Positions 9,990-24,058 of a DNA stretch of 64,000 nt are shown in pieces. Source of the stretch: Agroathelia rolfsii (lineage: Eukaryota > Basidiomycota > Agaricomycetes > Amylocorticiales > Amylocorticiaceae). The stretch covers positions 3,445,001 to 3,509,000 of the forward strand of contig JABRWF010000005.1 of the NCBI GenBank assembly GCA_018343915.1, written 5' to 3'. Both the position numbers and the translations under genes were made by a program. The notes beneath the pieces were generated by a model that was not told the DNA's origin, did not search any database, and worked only from the letters and a program-made list of their open reading frames with translations. Numbering within the stretch: the first letter of the stretch is position 1; each line of letters starts with the position of its first letter.

Positions 9990-11935
9990 ATGGGCAACCC
10001 GTTTGTTCTATTTCAGCAGAACACTAGTGCTAGCCAACCATGGTTAGTCCATATTTTGACGTTTTTCCGTGTAAAATTCCCCTTTCCCTCTCTATTTAAG
10101 CGCCGTAGATCTGTCGGTGTGAAGTAGTTGCTAACACGCCTGGCACTTTATCCCAGGTTTCTAACGCAGTGTACAGCCCTCGTGGGACTGAGTAAGTGTC
10201 ACTTTACCCTCAATCTGTTCAACCCCTTGGATTCATGCCAATTTGAAAGCTATCCTTTATTATGACTATCTTCTGACGTTCCCCGCCGAGTTCGATCTCT
10301 TCTGGAACCAAGGAATTTCATGGGCATCATTTTTCTTCTTTCTAAATCGTTATTTGGTCTTGTTCGGTCACATACCAACAATTTGGCAATACTTCTGGTT
10401 GTCGACGAATATTCCTTATAACCAACATGTAAGAAAAGTCTTGACTAGCATCGGGCATGGAAGTGTATTCAACTGAACATTCAAACAGATGTACGTTCTC
10501 AACATAGTTTCATTTCAGTCAAAGCTGCAACGCTTTGATTGTCAGCTGTCACGGCCTATCCGCGTTTCATCAGTACCTAGCCGTTGTCGTCCAAGCAATT
10601 GCTGGGAGTAAGTCAAAATTTTCAACATCTGACGTGAAGGATCTCATCTCGAATACAGTCATGCTTATAATGCGAACCTACGCCCTCTACGCTCGTGATC
10701 GTAGGGTCCTAATTTTCCTGTGTACTGTGGCCTTTATTGGGATTGCAATTGGCTGTGTAAGTGGCTTGTTCTTGCCTACTAAACGTTCTGATCATCCTAG
10801 AGCATTATACTAGTGGTCCATTATGACCGAGCCTACAGACAACTTTCACTCGCCATTCGAGGGTTGCCGCTATCCGACAGATAGAGAAGAGTAAGTCTTG
10901 TTGGCCGGGTCTAATGCACCTATTAATGTCCTTTTTTCGTAGAGCCGTCCGTGAGTAACACCAACTGAACAAATGGAAAGAATATATCGTCACATAGATA
11001 CAGATCTTATCATCGCATGGTCGACAGTAGTGGTTTTTGATTCTATTGTGAGACACTGTTTGTTATGGTATTTCCTTTATTTCCGTCCTTCTAATCGCTA
11101 CCTGATAGGTCTTCATTTTGACCGCGCTAAGATCTATACGCATGTTTCGTGTACTTCAAAGTACTCTTGTCACCCGCCTTATGCGAGACGGTAAGCTTCG
11201 AGCTATTGACCAGACAAAGGACAATCAGTGACACCACTGTTTTCTTCTACAGGGGCCATGTATTTTGCGTAAGAAAATTTATAATATTAGTATCTGACAT
11301 AAATTCTTATTGATCGGGGATAAGTATCATGTCTCTTTCTAACATTTTTAACATCTTAACCTTTGTGGTATGCCTTTTTCCCATTAGCATTTCATATCCT
11401 GATTCTTATACCCTTTTTTTGCCAGTTTGCTCAAGTAAGGCCTATGGCCCTGTCAACTCAGAATACAACAAATTCTCATTTTGGTTCTTGTATAGCCCGA
11501 GGCACGAGGGTTCGGAACATCGATAACAAACGTGTTAGTCTCTCCTAAATCAAGTAACCCATATCAATGACAACTGAACTGATACATCATTCCCCCCCCT
11601 TTGACCCCCTTTTCCATTTTTACAGTTTATCATCAACGCTAATTTCCCGCCTATACCTCAATCTGCGCGACCCGGCATTGGAACAACAGTCCACGGACAG
11701 AAATTCGACGTCCCTGATGACCATCTCACAGCCGTTCCATGCTATCTCTCCCGCCCAGTTTCCGTTCCCGGATATATCACTCGATGAGGAAGGTGGCGGC
11801 GGTGGTGTTGATATAGAGCTGCAGTCCATACCCGTCGCGAAAACCTCTGGGGTTTACGTGGATGAGGCGACGTTTGGACGGGCGCGAGAACGTAGTGTTC
11901 ATTGGGATGGCTTGAACAACAATATCACCCCGTGA
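9990..11935 (+). CDS. DUF6533 seven-helix membrane protein, tandem copy 2
   Basis: Fifteen exons: 9990-10042, 10157-10191, 10250-10428, 10489-10490, 10546-10607, 10659-10756, 10814-10890, 10943-10950, 11004-11047, 11109-11190, 11253-11268, 11325-11367, 11426-11434, 11496-11533, 11626-11935. The sum is 1056 nt, 351 residues. Twelve internal exons have exactly the length of their counterpart in the copy 3.4 kb upstream, including the 2-, 8- and 9-nt ones. Key segments: ILYYDYLLTFP, FFFLNRYLVLFG, MLIMRTYALYARDRR, IIAWSTVVVFDSI, NIFNILTFVF, LISRLYLNLRDP. The cytosolic tail is longer and more acidic than in copy 1 and diverges fully from it. The start MGNPFVLFQQ is the only ATG in frame with the DUF6533 block. 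A tandem duplication followed by divergence is the simplest reading. Confidence 0.9.
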
Positions 11936-12197
11936 TGATGCATCATGATGATCATTGACTGGGATTTTCATTTTCATCTTCTTTTTTTCTTGGCAGTGTT
12001 TTCTTTCTTTATCATGCTGATAGAGAGGACATTTCATAAATTTGTAGCTTACATGATTGGTTGTACTTGTATTATACTCACATAGATCCCATGGTACGCG
12101 GAAAATTGTGCAATTGAAAATCATATGAGTCATTTCAGTCCAAGCTATTATTATGTGCTCTTTCCTTTCGCCAGTAAGCATAACAGCTTACACTATC

Positions 12198-13913
12198 TCA
12201 ACGGCCATAATCCTGATCCAAAATGAGGTGCGCCTCTACTGTACCATTCTCATACCTAATCCATGTCTCTAGGCCATCCTTTATATCAGTGGAAGGAAAC
12301 ACGATGTTTCTTACGCCGTGACCCCAGGATGGCGTACCGTCGTAGCCACCGTATCCCGAGTGCTTGTCAAAACAAAAGATGACTTCCTTAGAGGGTTCAC
12401 GGGCACACCATTCATTTCCGTGGTCTAGAATATCATATTGGGGTGTCACAAATAGTAAAAGGGAGAATTGGAATTATAGCCTGGGGTGCGTACCGTGACC
12501 AGATATAACAGCGCGGAGGTTGACGATGTGTGAATTGAGTGCGTCCCAGAAGGGGTCGTCCGCACCTGCGTCATCTGCAGAAACGGTGGCTTGTGCAGAA
12601 CCAACACCGAGATAGTCCTCTGGTGGGATTATATATATCAAGCACGATCATCAAGGAGAAATCGGAGGGGTGTTTACCATTCAAGCCCGGGTTCTTTTCA
12701 GGATTCAAGTGGGGCTGAACGTCCTGTATGACATGTCTATCTCAATTCTTCAATTAGTTCCACATGCGGCCAGTAAAGGAACTTATCCAGCGTACGGAGG
12801 AATATGAACAAATGCAAGGGCTTGTCTTTCTGACGCCGTTCCCCATACTTTCTCCATCTCAAGGGTCTCACGGGCAATCCAGTCGGCGACGGAAGCGTCA
12901 ACCCAGTCTGGTACTGGTTTAGAGTCCTTGCCTGCAGTAAAGCCACCTAAGGAAGAGGATCATGCATTGGTCTCCTAGTAAAGCTACTCATATAAGATGT
13001 ATACCTCGAGAGTCAAAGAACCACAGAACGAGAGCGGGCGAAGCAGCTAAAATTTGGAGTCAAGATTTCAATATATAAGACTCATGATAACCATGAGGAT
13101 ATTTGTATGCCCACCATCTTTGGATGGGTACACCTACTATTTGATTAGATTACGTCAAATAATGACATGAAGTGTGTACTCACCGGTACCCAATAAGTGC
13201 CTACCCCGTTTTCATTTGCACCTGGATATATGCGCGTGTAACTTAGAGGACAGATAACTTGTTCACGTATAATTTCTTCTAAGTGAGTAATGTTAACTTG
13301 GTTATCGTGATTCTAAAGTCAAAAGATGGCATAAGTATATCAGTCATAAATCCATAGAAAATAGCATACTCCGTGAACAGAAGAGAAGTGCACATGTGCG
13401 TCATTAAGCGGTCTCATGATTTCGTTAACCAAAGACGTTGAATTCTCACGGAACGTGTCTGGAGGAAATCAAGAGAAGAGCTTTTTAGAAAATAAAAATG
13501 TGGGATAATTATGAGGTAGTATGCAGACTTTCGCCTGTGATTAAGTCTCCATTAAGGACACTGGAAATATGTGTGAACACTTGGGACTACATTGGAAAAC
13601 AGGCTAAACAGACGTAGCCATACACATAGTCAGGCTTCTCGTCTGCCAGGATAGTCTTCATAAGTGCTATGGAATTGATGTCTTGTAGAGGACCCCAGTC
13701 ATCCCAGGGATTTTCACCAAAGTGAAGATCGGAGAAGACTGTGATCTTGAAAGTGCCATCTGGTCGAAAGACATTGCGAGGCTTGGTAGGATAAGGATCA
13801 AAAGAAGTGGACCAATGCTTTTGTGCACTCGGAGCAGCCCTAGCCGCATGTAGCCAGCCTAGCAGAGTAAAGACGGAGAGACGCAGAAACAATGGTGATG
13901 GTGGTAGTACCAT
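12198..13913 (-). CDS. Dcr2-type calcineurin-like phosphatase, secretory signal
   Basis: Ten minus-strand exons: 13624-13913, 13529-13560, 13370-13458, 13184-13312, 13115-13133, 13005-13046, 12796-12946, 12678-12736, 12494-12619, 12198-12424. Together 1164 nt, 387 residues. MVLPPSPLFLRLSVFTLLGW is a signal-peptide-like start. Every metallophosphatase motif is present in order: FSDLHFGE (D-x-H), LNGDLITGE (GD), HGNHDN, HIPPHV and GHGN/KHSGYGGY. The WGPLQD and WFFDSRG blocks are those of the fungal phosphatase family that includes yeast Dcr2 and Sia1, and the length is normal for short family members. Yeast Dcr2 dephosphorylates the unfolded-protein sensor Ire1 and acts in the cell cycle, but which member this is cannot be said. 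An upstream in-frame ATG at 14078 exists but would bury the signal peptide. Confidence 0.93.
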
Positions 13914-14164
13914 AGCAAGTACAGTAGTAGCCTGAGAGCCTGTCAGTGCCCGGTAGTGAGCATGCCATGGTAACGAGATGATGAGTTGCCTTGTCGGTTG
14001 TGTGATTACATAAGACGGGGCCCATGGCGTCACAGTGAGGCCATTCTGGCTTCCCGACGACTCATACGACCTTACCAAAGCCGATTCTTACAAATGCTGT
14101 AGTTCTAGTACATAATACATAATGAATTTCTTTATCCGTGCTGAATCAGCCCGCTTTGGCAAGG

Positions 14165-14172
14165 TATAAATA
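14165..14172 (+). promoter_or_regulatory. TATA box of the CmcJ-like gene
   Basis: TATAAATA lies 85 bp before the ATG at 14257. It is followed by a purine-poor leader ending in CTGCTAACATAATGGC. Position and sequence fit a regulated, TATA-type core promoter. No mapped transcription start supports this. Confidence 0.55.
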
Positions 14173-14256
14173 CATGACCTCATAGATCCTCCTGTCAGCA
14201 TCTCAATCTTACGACTCATACACCACTGAAAAACAACCCACTCAACTGCTAACATA

Positions 14257-15229
14257 ATGGCTATTGCTGCTGTACTTGCTCCCCATGATGTTCAGACAAG
14301 CTTGAACTATCTGGACGTTGCTGCTCTCGGCCAATCCCGTCCATATTACTATGTTAACGAGCCTCCAACCGGCGTACCCAAGACGAATCTCCAGGAAGAG
14401 CCCCATCCCGCAACTGTTCACGATGTACGTGGAAAGGAGGACACAGTCGGGCTGGACATTACCGGTTTCCAGTTCATTCATTCCCCAAGTGTGGAGAAGG
14501 ACTTTACGGACGAAGATAAGGTCAAAGAAGGGTATTATAAAGAGGTTGAGGAACTCTTGAAGAAGGAGACGGGTGCCAAGAGGGTCGTCATCTTTGATCA
14601 TACTATCCGGTGAGATAATACACCATTCGTGAACATTATTGAGAATGTCTAACTCATAACTATCAAACAGACGCACAGACGAACAAGACACGCGCGAGGC
14701 AGCCCTCAAGAGAGGACCTGTGGTAAGTTGACTCACTCATGATGCACCACTCTTATTCTGGACTGACTTTTACTTTTCCTCCTACTAGCAAAGAGTACAT
14801 GTTGACCAAACTACCGAAGCCAGCATTGCCCGTGTCCGTTATCATCTGCCAGAGGATGCTGACCGCTTGCTTAAATCCCGTGTGCGGATCATCAACGTAT
14901 GGCGGCCTATTGCCAATCCTGTCGCACACAGCCCCCTGGCTGTCGCCGACTATCGATCGCTCAACGCATCCAAGGATCTCATCCCCACGGCCCATATTTA
15001 TCCCGATCGAGAAGGTGCAACACTCAGCGTACGGCACTCGCCTGAACATCGGTGGTACTATCTCTCGGGCCAGACACCGGAAGAAGTGACTCTCATTAAG
15101 TGTTTCGATTCGCGTGAAGATGTGGCGAGGTTGACACCTCATACGGCGTTTCTGGACAGTACGAGTCCAGCAAATGCGCCTCAGAGGCAGTCCATCGAAG
15201 TTCGCGCGCTCGTGTTTGATGCCGAGTAG
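14257..15229 (+). CDS. CmcJ/NvfI-like (GA4 desaturase family) oxygenase
   Basis: Exons 14257-14609, 14671-14722 and 14789-15229, 846 nt, 281 residues. Family hallmarks are visible: KRVVIFDHTIR before the first intron, QRVHVDQT at the start of exon 3, RVRIINVWRPI, DLIPTAHIYPDREG, EHRWYYLSGQTPEEVTLIKC and a terminal SIEVRALVF. The family covers CmcJ of cephamycin synthesis and fungal asaB-like and GA4 desaturase-like proteins, thought to be Fe(II)/2-oxoglutarate-dependent or related oxygenases. His and Asp of HVDQ are candidate metal ligands. It usually acts on a secondary metabolite; the substrate here is unknown. A TATA box and a short leader suggest inducible expression. It converges on a WrbA-type quinone reductase. 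Confidence 0.93.
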
Positions 15230-16113
15230 AGATATTTTAGAACGATACGAGTCATGTTTGATTCATCGTACTTTATCATTGTATTTCTAGCGTATTTTAT
15301 CCACATATTGGGTTTCCTGATATTTGTATGTACCTATGTATTATGCATGTTATTTTTTGTTTTCGGACCGATGAAACACGCACTAGTGGGTGATTTTGCG
15401 CTCGTTCAAGCGAGTCATCAACGCCGGTTGATTATCGTAATGATTTGATCTTGACCGTAGGCTGATTTTGCATAATGCATCGATGATAGCTCAAATCGAA
15501 TCGAGACTGACGTTCACATTGACTGTAAGCGAAGTCGAACGTTGAACTGCCACCAATATCGCACCAATATCGCAGCATTGTCACGTAAGATCGTTCAAAT
15601 GCCTGGAGATATGATCCCTGCTAGTCGTTTTTCCTTCTGACCTTCAGGTTTCAAGTGCCGGTACAACGTGTCCTGTTTGAGCTCATTGTGCAACCATGTA
15701 AGCAGAACGTGATGGATCCACCACAAGTGCATAGATCCACATCGTAAGCCTAAACAAGTTATCCCGATTGGTTCGTGATCAATATGGCAGTTTGCCAACA
15801 ATTTCTCTCGGAGAATCAATGGGATAGTGGCAGTCTCAGGGGCTGGCTATATGCGGATAAAAAGAACTTGATATGAATAAGTCGTTATCAGAGGAGTAGC
15901 TCCATACCGGTAATTGTTTTACTAGTACACCAAGCACCTTTCAACCGTATGTTTTATCACACATTTTACAAGAGAAAGTTGGATCGTTTTTTTTTTTACT
16001 ACATTATAGGATATATTTTCAATTACGTGTGCTAAAAATTCCAAGAGTACAGAGGGAAAAGGGAAAATATTCTGATTACTTTTTAAAATTCTCATCGTTC
16101 TCGGGTTGATCAC
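15230..16113. other. convergent intergenic region
   Basis: Separates two converging genes. A 75-codon minus frame (15595-15819) shows no family. AT-rich towards 16 kb, with a run of ten T near 15990. No gene supported. Confidence 0.45.
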
Positions 16114-16973
16114 CTAGAATGTAACCTTCTTGAGTGTGTTGTAGAACGACTTGCCCTGGATCGTCGCGATCTCAAGCTCAAGGGCCGACGGCTGGCGTGA
16201 ACCATCAGCACCCGCGAGACCACCAGCACCCCATGGCGAGCCACCGTGGGCAGACTCAAGATTTGTGAGCTGGCCAAAGGCTGGGGCATAACCCAGGGGG
16301 ACGTAGATGATGCCGTGATGCACGAGTGTCGAGATCGAGTTGATGGCCGTCGTCTCCTGGCCACCACCGAGACCAGCTGTGGAGACGAAGACGCTAGCGT
16401 ACTTTCCAGCAAGAGCACCACTAGCCCAGAGCTGGCCAGTAGCATCCCAGAAGGCCTATGATGAAACAAGGAATATAATATAAGCACAATATATAAGTGG
16501 TGTCTGAAGGAAGGGATTTGTTACCTTCCACTGAGCGGGGAAGTTACCGTAGCGAGTGGGGATACCAAAGAGGAACGCATCATACTCTGGGAGATTGGAG
16601 GGCTCGATCACCTTGTAGTTAGGCTTGGGGGGTGCATGCATCTTGGCCAGGATTTCATCGGAGAGGGTCTCGGAAATCTGGAAGATCTCAGCGGAGCCAC
16701 CGGCCTCTTCGATGCCCTTCTTCTCAGCCTCGGCGACTGAAAAAGAAAGAGGATTAGTACTGTATGATAACAGGAATGGGGAAAAAGAGACCTACGCTTG
16801 GCAACATGACCATAGAGGGTGTAGATGATAATCGCAACCTTGGGACCAGCCATCTTTACTGATTCTTGCTGTTCTGTCTTGGGAGCAGGTGCAGTGGGTT
16901 GGGATGGTTTTGCGGGTTGGTCGTCAAAGTGGCTCTGAGTCTTCTTGGAGGGGAAACAGGGAAGACAACTCAT
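16114..16973 (-). CDS. WrbA/Pst2-type flavodoxin-fold NAD(P)H:quinone oxidoreductase
   Basis: Exons 16796-16973, 16525-16736 and 16114-16455, 732 nt, 243 residues. From residue 41, [13 protein letters not shown] opens the flavodoxin fold. [26 protein letters not shown] and [11 protein letters not shown] are the flavin-binding and active-site loops of WrbA proteins (fungal Pst2, Rfs1, Ycp4 and the allergen Alt a 7). It performs two-electron reduction of quinones with NAD(P)H and FMN, avoiding semiquinone radicals. The first 40 residues are a Pro/Gln-rich extension starting [11 protein letters not shown], whose Cys pair next to basic residues could be acylated and tether the enzyme to membrane. 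A second Met begins the conserved core, so a shorter form is possible. Confidence 0.95.
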
Positions 16974-17425
16974 GTATCTGGGGAATTACCTGGGAGGTCT
17001 CAGGTGTCTTATATCGATTTCGCTAGGCATATTTGGACGCATGTTGGTTCTTTCTCAGCTGGTTCGATACCGAACCCCAGATGACACACCTCCGTGTCAG
17101 CAACCGTGACAAACTTTTTTTCCTTATATGGTAAGAGTCCTGAGTAGTGATGTACCTTTTATGGAAGCTGGCTCTCATGTGCCCTTATGAGTTGCCTTTT
17201 ATGGCGCACAGACTCCCGCCCCTGACACTATCTGTTTGGACGATCAGAAAACCATCAATGGCGTATGGCATTTAAAATGCACAAATCGCGCCTTGCTTAT
17301 AGAGCCCATTGTATTTCTGTCAATTCCCATTACCTCACTATGCCCCCTGCTTATTTTGCCTGCACTGGCATACACATCAAGTTAATATACACCTCAGGGG
17401 GATATCATATCTACATTCCTCGTGT
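16974..17425. other. intergenic, upstream of WrbA-like gene and 3' of CSN3
   Basis: Contains the promoter of the quinone reductase and the 3' end of CSN3. No coding recognised. Confidence 0.5.
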
Positions 17426-19535
17426 TCAATACGCGCCCTCGTCCCAACCGCCCGGACCAGCTCCCCCTCGCAGCAAATCTTCTTCCGGCATGGAGAATCG
17501 ATCTTCTTCCTTGATCTTGGCCGCCTGACCACGGTTCCCGCGTGCGCGCAAGGTGCAAGTTTATAATAACAGCACAACATCAACTCATGGCTCAAGCAAA
17601 GAAGCAAAGGCGATACCCGCACCTTGGACAGATATTCTCGACTACGATTAATCTCGAGTTCGAGCTGCTCCAGCAGCACCGCTTGTTCTTGTGCGTCTAC
17701 TAACAGCCTATCGACTTCGAACTTGGAGTACTTTCCTGTCTGGGCTGAAGAACCACCCGTCTCGGCAAATGTCACAATACCATCCGCACTCAACGTGGCG
17801 CTTATTTCATCTGCTTCGATCTAAAGTAAAAATGGATTTAAGTTCCCGGCAACAGCAGCAAAAAAAGGGCAACATGGTCTGCTAGAAGACCTAATGGAGC
17901 GCTCGTGGCGCTTAAATAAATCAAGAATAAATACGTACCATGTTCAGAAGCAGTGATCGTACGCTCGCCTCGCTTTCCAGGCCTACTTCCTGCTGGATGT
18001 CCGCCAGGCTAAGACTAAGGTATGTCTTTGTCAGCTTCTGGATCGCCCACCGCGGAGCACGGTCTAATGCCTGCTGGACAAGTCCCAACGTGCATTCCTG
18101 AGTGAATTCACATGCATACCCAAAAAGCACCAACATGCGGAGAAAACGTCAGTAAACATGTTGTACCACCACCACAGGTAGCTGCACCATCAAAGACACA
18201 AAAACGATGTATTGCGGAAGATACGATGGAAAAACATTATACAAACAAAGAATCGTGCTCACCCGCTCGTATAAATCGTTATCTTTCTCGACATGTGCAC
18301 GTAATGAGTCTCGTTGAAGCGGGTAGTAGCTGGCAAAGGTTGTGTACGATGAATTCTTGACCATGCGTAACAATCCCACGCTGATGTACTTGGGCGTGGG
18401 TTGCGGCTGATATGCGTTATGATATATATTAAGGACAAATTAGCTCTCCTACACCTAGGAACCTCCGTCTGCCCCCCCCCCCCCCCAGTTTTCCACTTAC
18501 CTTGCCAAATGCAATGAGATGGACCAAAACTAAACGTTTGAGTGCTTCGACTTGTACCGCGCTTACGGCATTGCCCATGGCAGGGAACGTCGCGCATACT
18601 TCGAGCCAATCAGCCGCTTCTGTCCAGCGCTTGAGCATCGTGAGTGCGATTCCACCAAGGTAGTAAGTCGTCAATGCCTGTGTCGGTGTTATATCTGGAG
18701 AGACAGTTCTTTCGAATGTGGGTAGTTGGGACAACAGAGGAAGAATAGGGTAAAGATGTGCGGATGCTATGCATGCCTGAGCATATGGACGGAATAGTGA
18801 CATTTCTTAGTTGAAAATAATGTTTATAAGATGTTTGCGTACGGTAAACAGAGGCATGTGAATTGTTGTAAGTGTCGTACGATCGGGTGCATATCGAAGG
18901 AAGAGGTCACGTAGAGGCTGTATTATTGCTTTTGGATATTGCTATCGTTCACATTTACATGCATATTGAGTAAATAATCAACCAGATAACAAAACGGAGT
19001 GACTTCACTCACGCCAGCAATAGATGATGATGACAATGCTTGAGCAAATGCCGTTACTGTTATACAAAGCTTGTTAGCTAATTGAGCAGTTGACGGCGTG
19101 ATGGTTTTCATCTCGCCTTGCTGTGGCACTAATCTCGCTTGTTCAGGGTCAAATCGAGTGCAAAATCCATTCACCAGTTCCAATGGTGGGGAATTATCCG
19201 ATGTCAACCGTGCAGCCCTTCATTATATATCATCATGAGCAACATGACGATTAATTTCTTCATTCCAACCGAAAGAGTGATCCTCACAGAAAGTATAGTA
19301 ACCCTATTGTATGAGTGTGTGCATCAAGTAAATTCAGCGGGTCTGAGCTGCCCCCGTTCGCATCATTTACCGAGCTGGATAATAGAACGATTGGATGTTC
19401 GATAGAAATCCATAATAACGTCTGCGCGAGATGTAGTCTGCCTTCATTTGAGGCGTAATCCGTGTCTTTGATCAGTCGTATGATGTGCTCAGGTGATGGT
19501 GGAGGTGCAAAGGGATCTTGGGCCGTGGAAGACAT
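17426..19535 (-). CDS. CSN3: COP9 signalosome subunit 3
   Basis: Eight minus-strand exons: 19288-19535, 19013-19217, 18843-18941, 18501-18776, 18263-18406, 17939-18097, 17623-17820, 17426-17515. They give 1419 nt, 472 residues, close to the 400-450 usual for CSN3. Recognisable blocks: LDAHTHTIGLLYFL, the helical repeats with YYLGGIALTMLKRW and ATFPAMGNAVSAVQVEALKR, then the PCI domain with QKLTKTYLSLSLADI and IEADEISATLSADGIVTF, and a coiled tail (EQLELEINRSREYL). CSN3 is a scaffold subunit of the signalosome, which deneddylates cullin-RING ligases. The catalytic subunit CSN5 lies 10 kb away. One intron (18407-18500) contains a 15-C run. The acidic C-terminal exon is short but in frame. Confidence 0.93.
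18472..18486. repeat. poly-C run inside a CSN3 intron
   Basis: Fifteen consecutive C on the plus strand (poly-G in the transcript), between exons 4 and 5 of CSN3. Likely to vary in length and to be error-prone in sequencing. Confidence 0.85.
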
Positions 19536-20392
19536 AATGATGCTGCAACAATGATGACAACATAATTAGTCGGTGAAAGGGAATAGATCAAAACAAACTC
19601 ATGGGCACACGATTAGATTACAACAACTTGTACCAACCACAGGTACTTGATGTGCTGACGAAAGCGTTATCCAGCACTAGAAATTTCGGACGAGCCCTGT
19701 TAAAGCTATATGTAGTCTTGCGAAGGAGCCTGATTTCCTCAAGCACGAGATATCTATCAGATGCTGATGATTTTGTACTGAGCAGTCCAGTAAAGAGGCG
19801 GATATGGGCACGTATGATCCCTCTTCTGGAGTCTTCGTATACAAGCTTACGGTGTGCCGAATTGAAAGTCGGTGAAGAGACTTCGAGTGCAAGTTGGTGG
19901 TAGAGCAGTAACTTGACGCGCCATCGGCCCGCTACGTGAATGTGACGCTACGCGATACAGATCAAGTGGGCGTCAGCGAAAGTTGAAGCTTTTGAAGACG
20001 GACTGCCTATACTACCAATAGGAGACTACGCGACCACTGTTTCGAATATTAACTGGAACTAATTTTCTCACATCTCATCCGCCTTGACTCGATGCCGGAA
20101 GGACAAGATTCGGAGTGCCCCCTATTCATGATCCTCAAAAGCATCGGAAATCAAACGATCTTGTTCTCTCTCGAGTATTTGCAATATAGGAGGCAATTGA
20201 ACCCGAATCCTTGCTCCTTCGACATCCCTTCACTTACACGTAACAAGACAACCCCTAGACCATTCGAGCATAAATAAATGATAGGCTCCATTGTAGCTGG
20301 CCTCACTCTTGCATCCATATTCGCGACCGCGAGTCGTGATTAACTACTTACATTTTCTTGGCCTCTCTCGATTAAATCTCCTCTCAGTCAAC
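19536..20392. other. divergent promoter region
   Basis: Lies between CSN3 and a divergent membrane-protein gene. A 100-codon plus frame (19601-19903) and its antisense look like chance; neither has a known motif. Confidence 0.4.
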
Positions 20393-21375
20393 ATGCATTC
20401 AAATCATCACAGTTCAAGCCGATTCGTGTTCTCCCTCAAAGACTTACATGATTGTAAGCATTTGCATAACCTCATACATACCCGCATAGAGCTTACATTT
20501 GATTGTATCCAAGATCTAGATGAATCTGACCGAGGTCGCGAACGAATATTCCTAGGTAGTCCTTACTTTATCCCTCCACAATAGGTCTTAGCGTTTTGAG
20601 GCTGATACGTTGACATCACAGTAAGCTGCTTTGGAGCCATGCTCACAGTCATAATATCAGTAAGTTTTCCTATGCGTATTTCCTAAAACATCTTCTATGC
20701 TAATTTCACACCTCCATTTAGTGGGTCACACTCAGGAATATCAGCATATACTACGACGGATTTTCAGAACTTGCTCGCATGCGAAAACTATTCGGCATCG
20801 CATATATCGTCGTAGGAGCAATTGCAGCCCTCAGTGTTCTACTCTCATCTGTACGCTCGCATCGCTGGAAGATTCCTGCCGCAGTGGCATATATTATCAT
20901 AAATATCATCGATGCCGGTTTGTTGGCGGCGGCAGGAGTTATTCATTTCGTCTATCACATACGTCACAAGGGAGACGCAGTTGACGCTTGCGTGAAAGTG
21001 GCAAGAAAGACTGTTGGATCCGTTGTACGTCAACTATCATCATTATTTCCTATCGGCTCTTGTACTGACTCCCTATTATCTTGATTTACACAGAACCCCC
21101 TCGGTAACGGATTCCCAAACGCACCAGAGCCTAAGAGTGTATTATTGAAGTCCTGCGAACAAAGCTACTACACCGAAAAGTATGCGATCATTGTCATTGT
21201 TGTATTTACCACACTTTACTTTGGTGTCGCGTGCATTTGGGCCGGTATCTACTACTTCAAACAACTGAGAGACGAAGAAAACGGAACGATCAAACGTACC
21301 TACCAGAAGGATCCGATCGTATACTCTGAATACTACGTGGGTACGAACCCCTTTGAGCATTCCAACAGGAAGTGA
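20393..21375 (+). CDS. unrecognised four-helix membrane protein
   Basis: Likely exons 20393-20453, 20622-20659, 20722-21024 and 21094-21375, giving 227 residues in frame. The last two exons are secure. They hold three long hydrophobic segments, FGIAYIVVGAIAALSVLL, IPAAVAYIIINIIDAGLLA and IIVIVVFTTLYFGVACIWAG; the second exon adds a shorter one (FGAMLTVIIS). The C-terminal tail is hydrophilic and cytosolic-looking, with RTYQKDPIVYSEYYVG. The topology resembles the tetraspan proteins common in basidiomycetes. No tetraspanin Cys-Cys-Gly motif is seen. The first exon and the 168-nt intron after it are my weakest inference. The function is unknown. Confidence 0.7.
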
Positions 21376-21859
21376 AAGGGGTAAAAGAAATAGGAGAGAA
21401 TAACGCAACAAGAAGTCAAGGACATTGTATATGTATTATTATAATCAGTAAATGTTAACGACGAGTTACATATGTACGAATATATTTATGAATACTCGCA
21501 CGCTCCTCCCATGGCAAATATGAAATGCGTACGAACGACTACTTCGTAACTCAGTACAACCAACATCAACGTCATACACCGAAAACGACGCGCATCAATA
21601 AGGTTACCTAAAACCTGTGAAATGCATAAACGAAAATTGATAAATGTTTGATAAGCTACGATAATACGTTTCATTCGAAGCAATGAAAGGCTCAAGGCAC
21701 AAAATTCTACATGTTGATTTATGAATGGTTAGTCGAGACATCATACTAATAGTGAAAAAAATTGGTAGCAAGAGCTTCAGGGGAGCACATAATGTTCAGA
21801 AGACATTTTTTATATCATTGTTACAAATTGGATTTCACTTCTTTTAAACCACCTCCGAT
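21376..21859. other. convergent 3' region
   Basis: AT-rich spacer between converging genes, no coding seen. Confidence 0.5.

Positions 21860-24058
<2,199 letters not shown>

Noticed and set aside
14242..14736. 164-codon minus-strand open frame
   Set aside because: Antisense shadow of the CmcJ-like gene; crosses its introns and has no motif.
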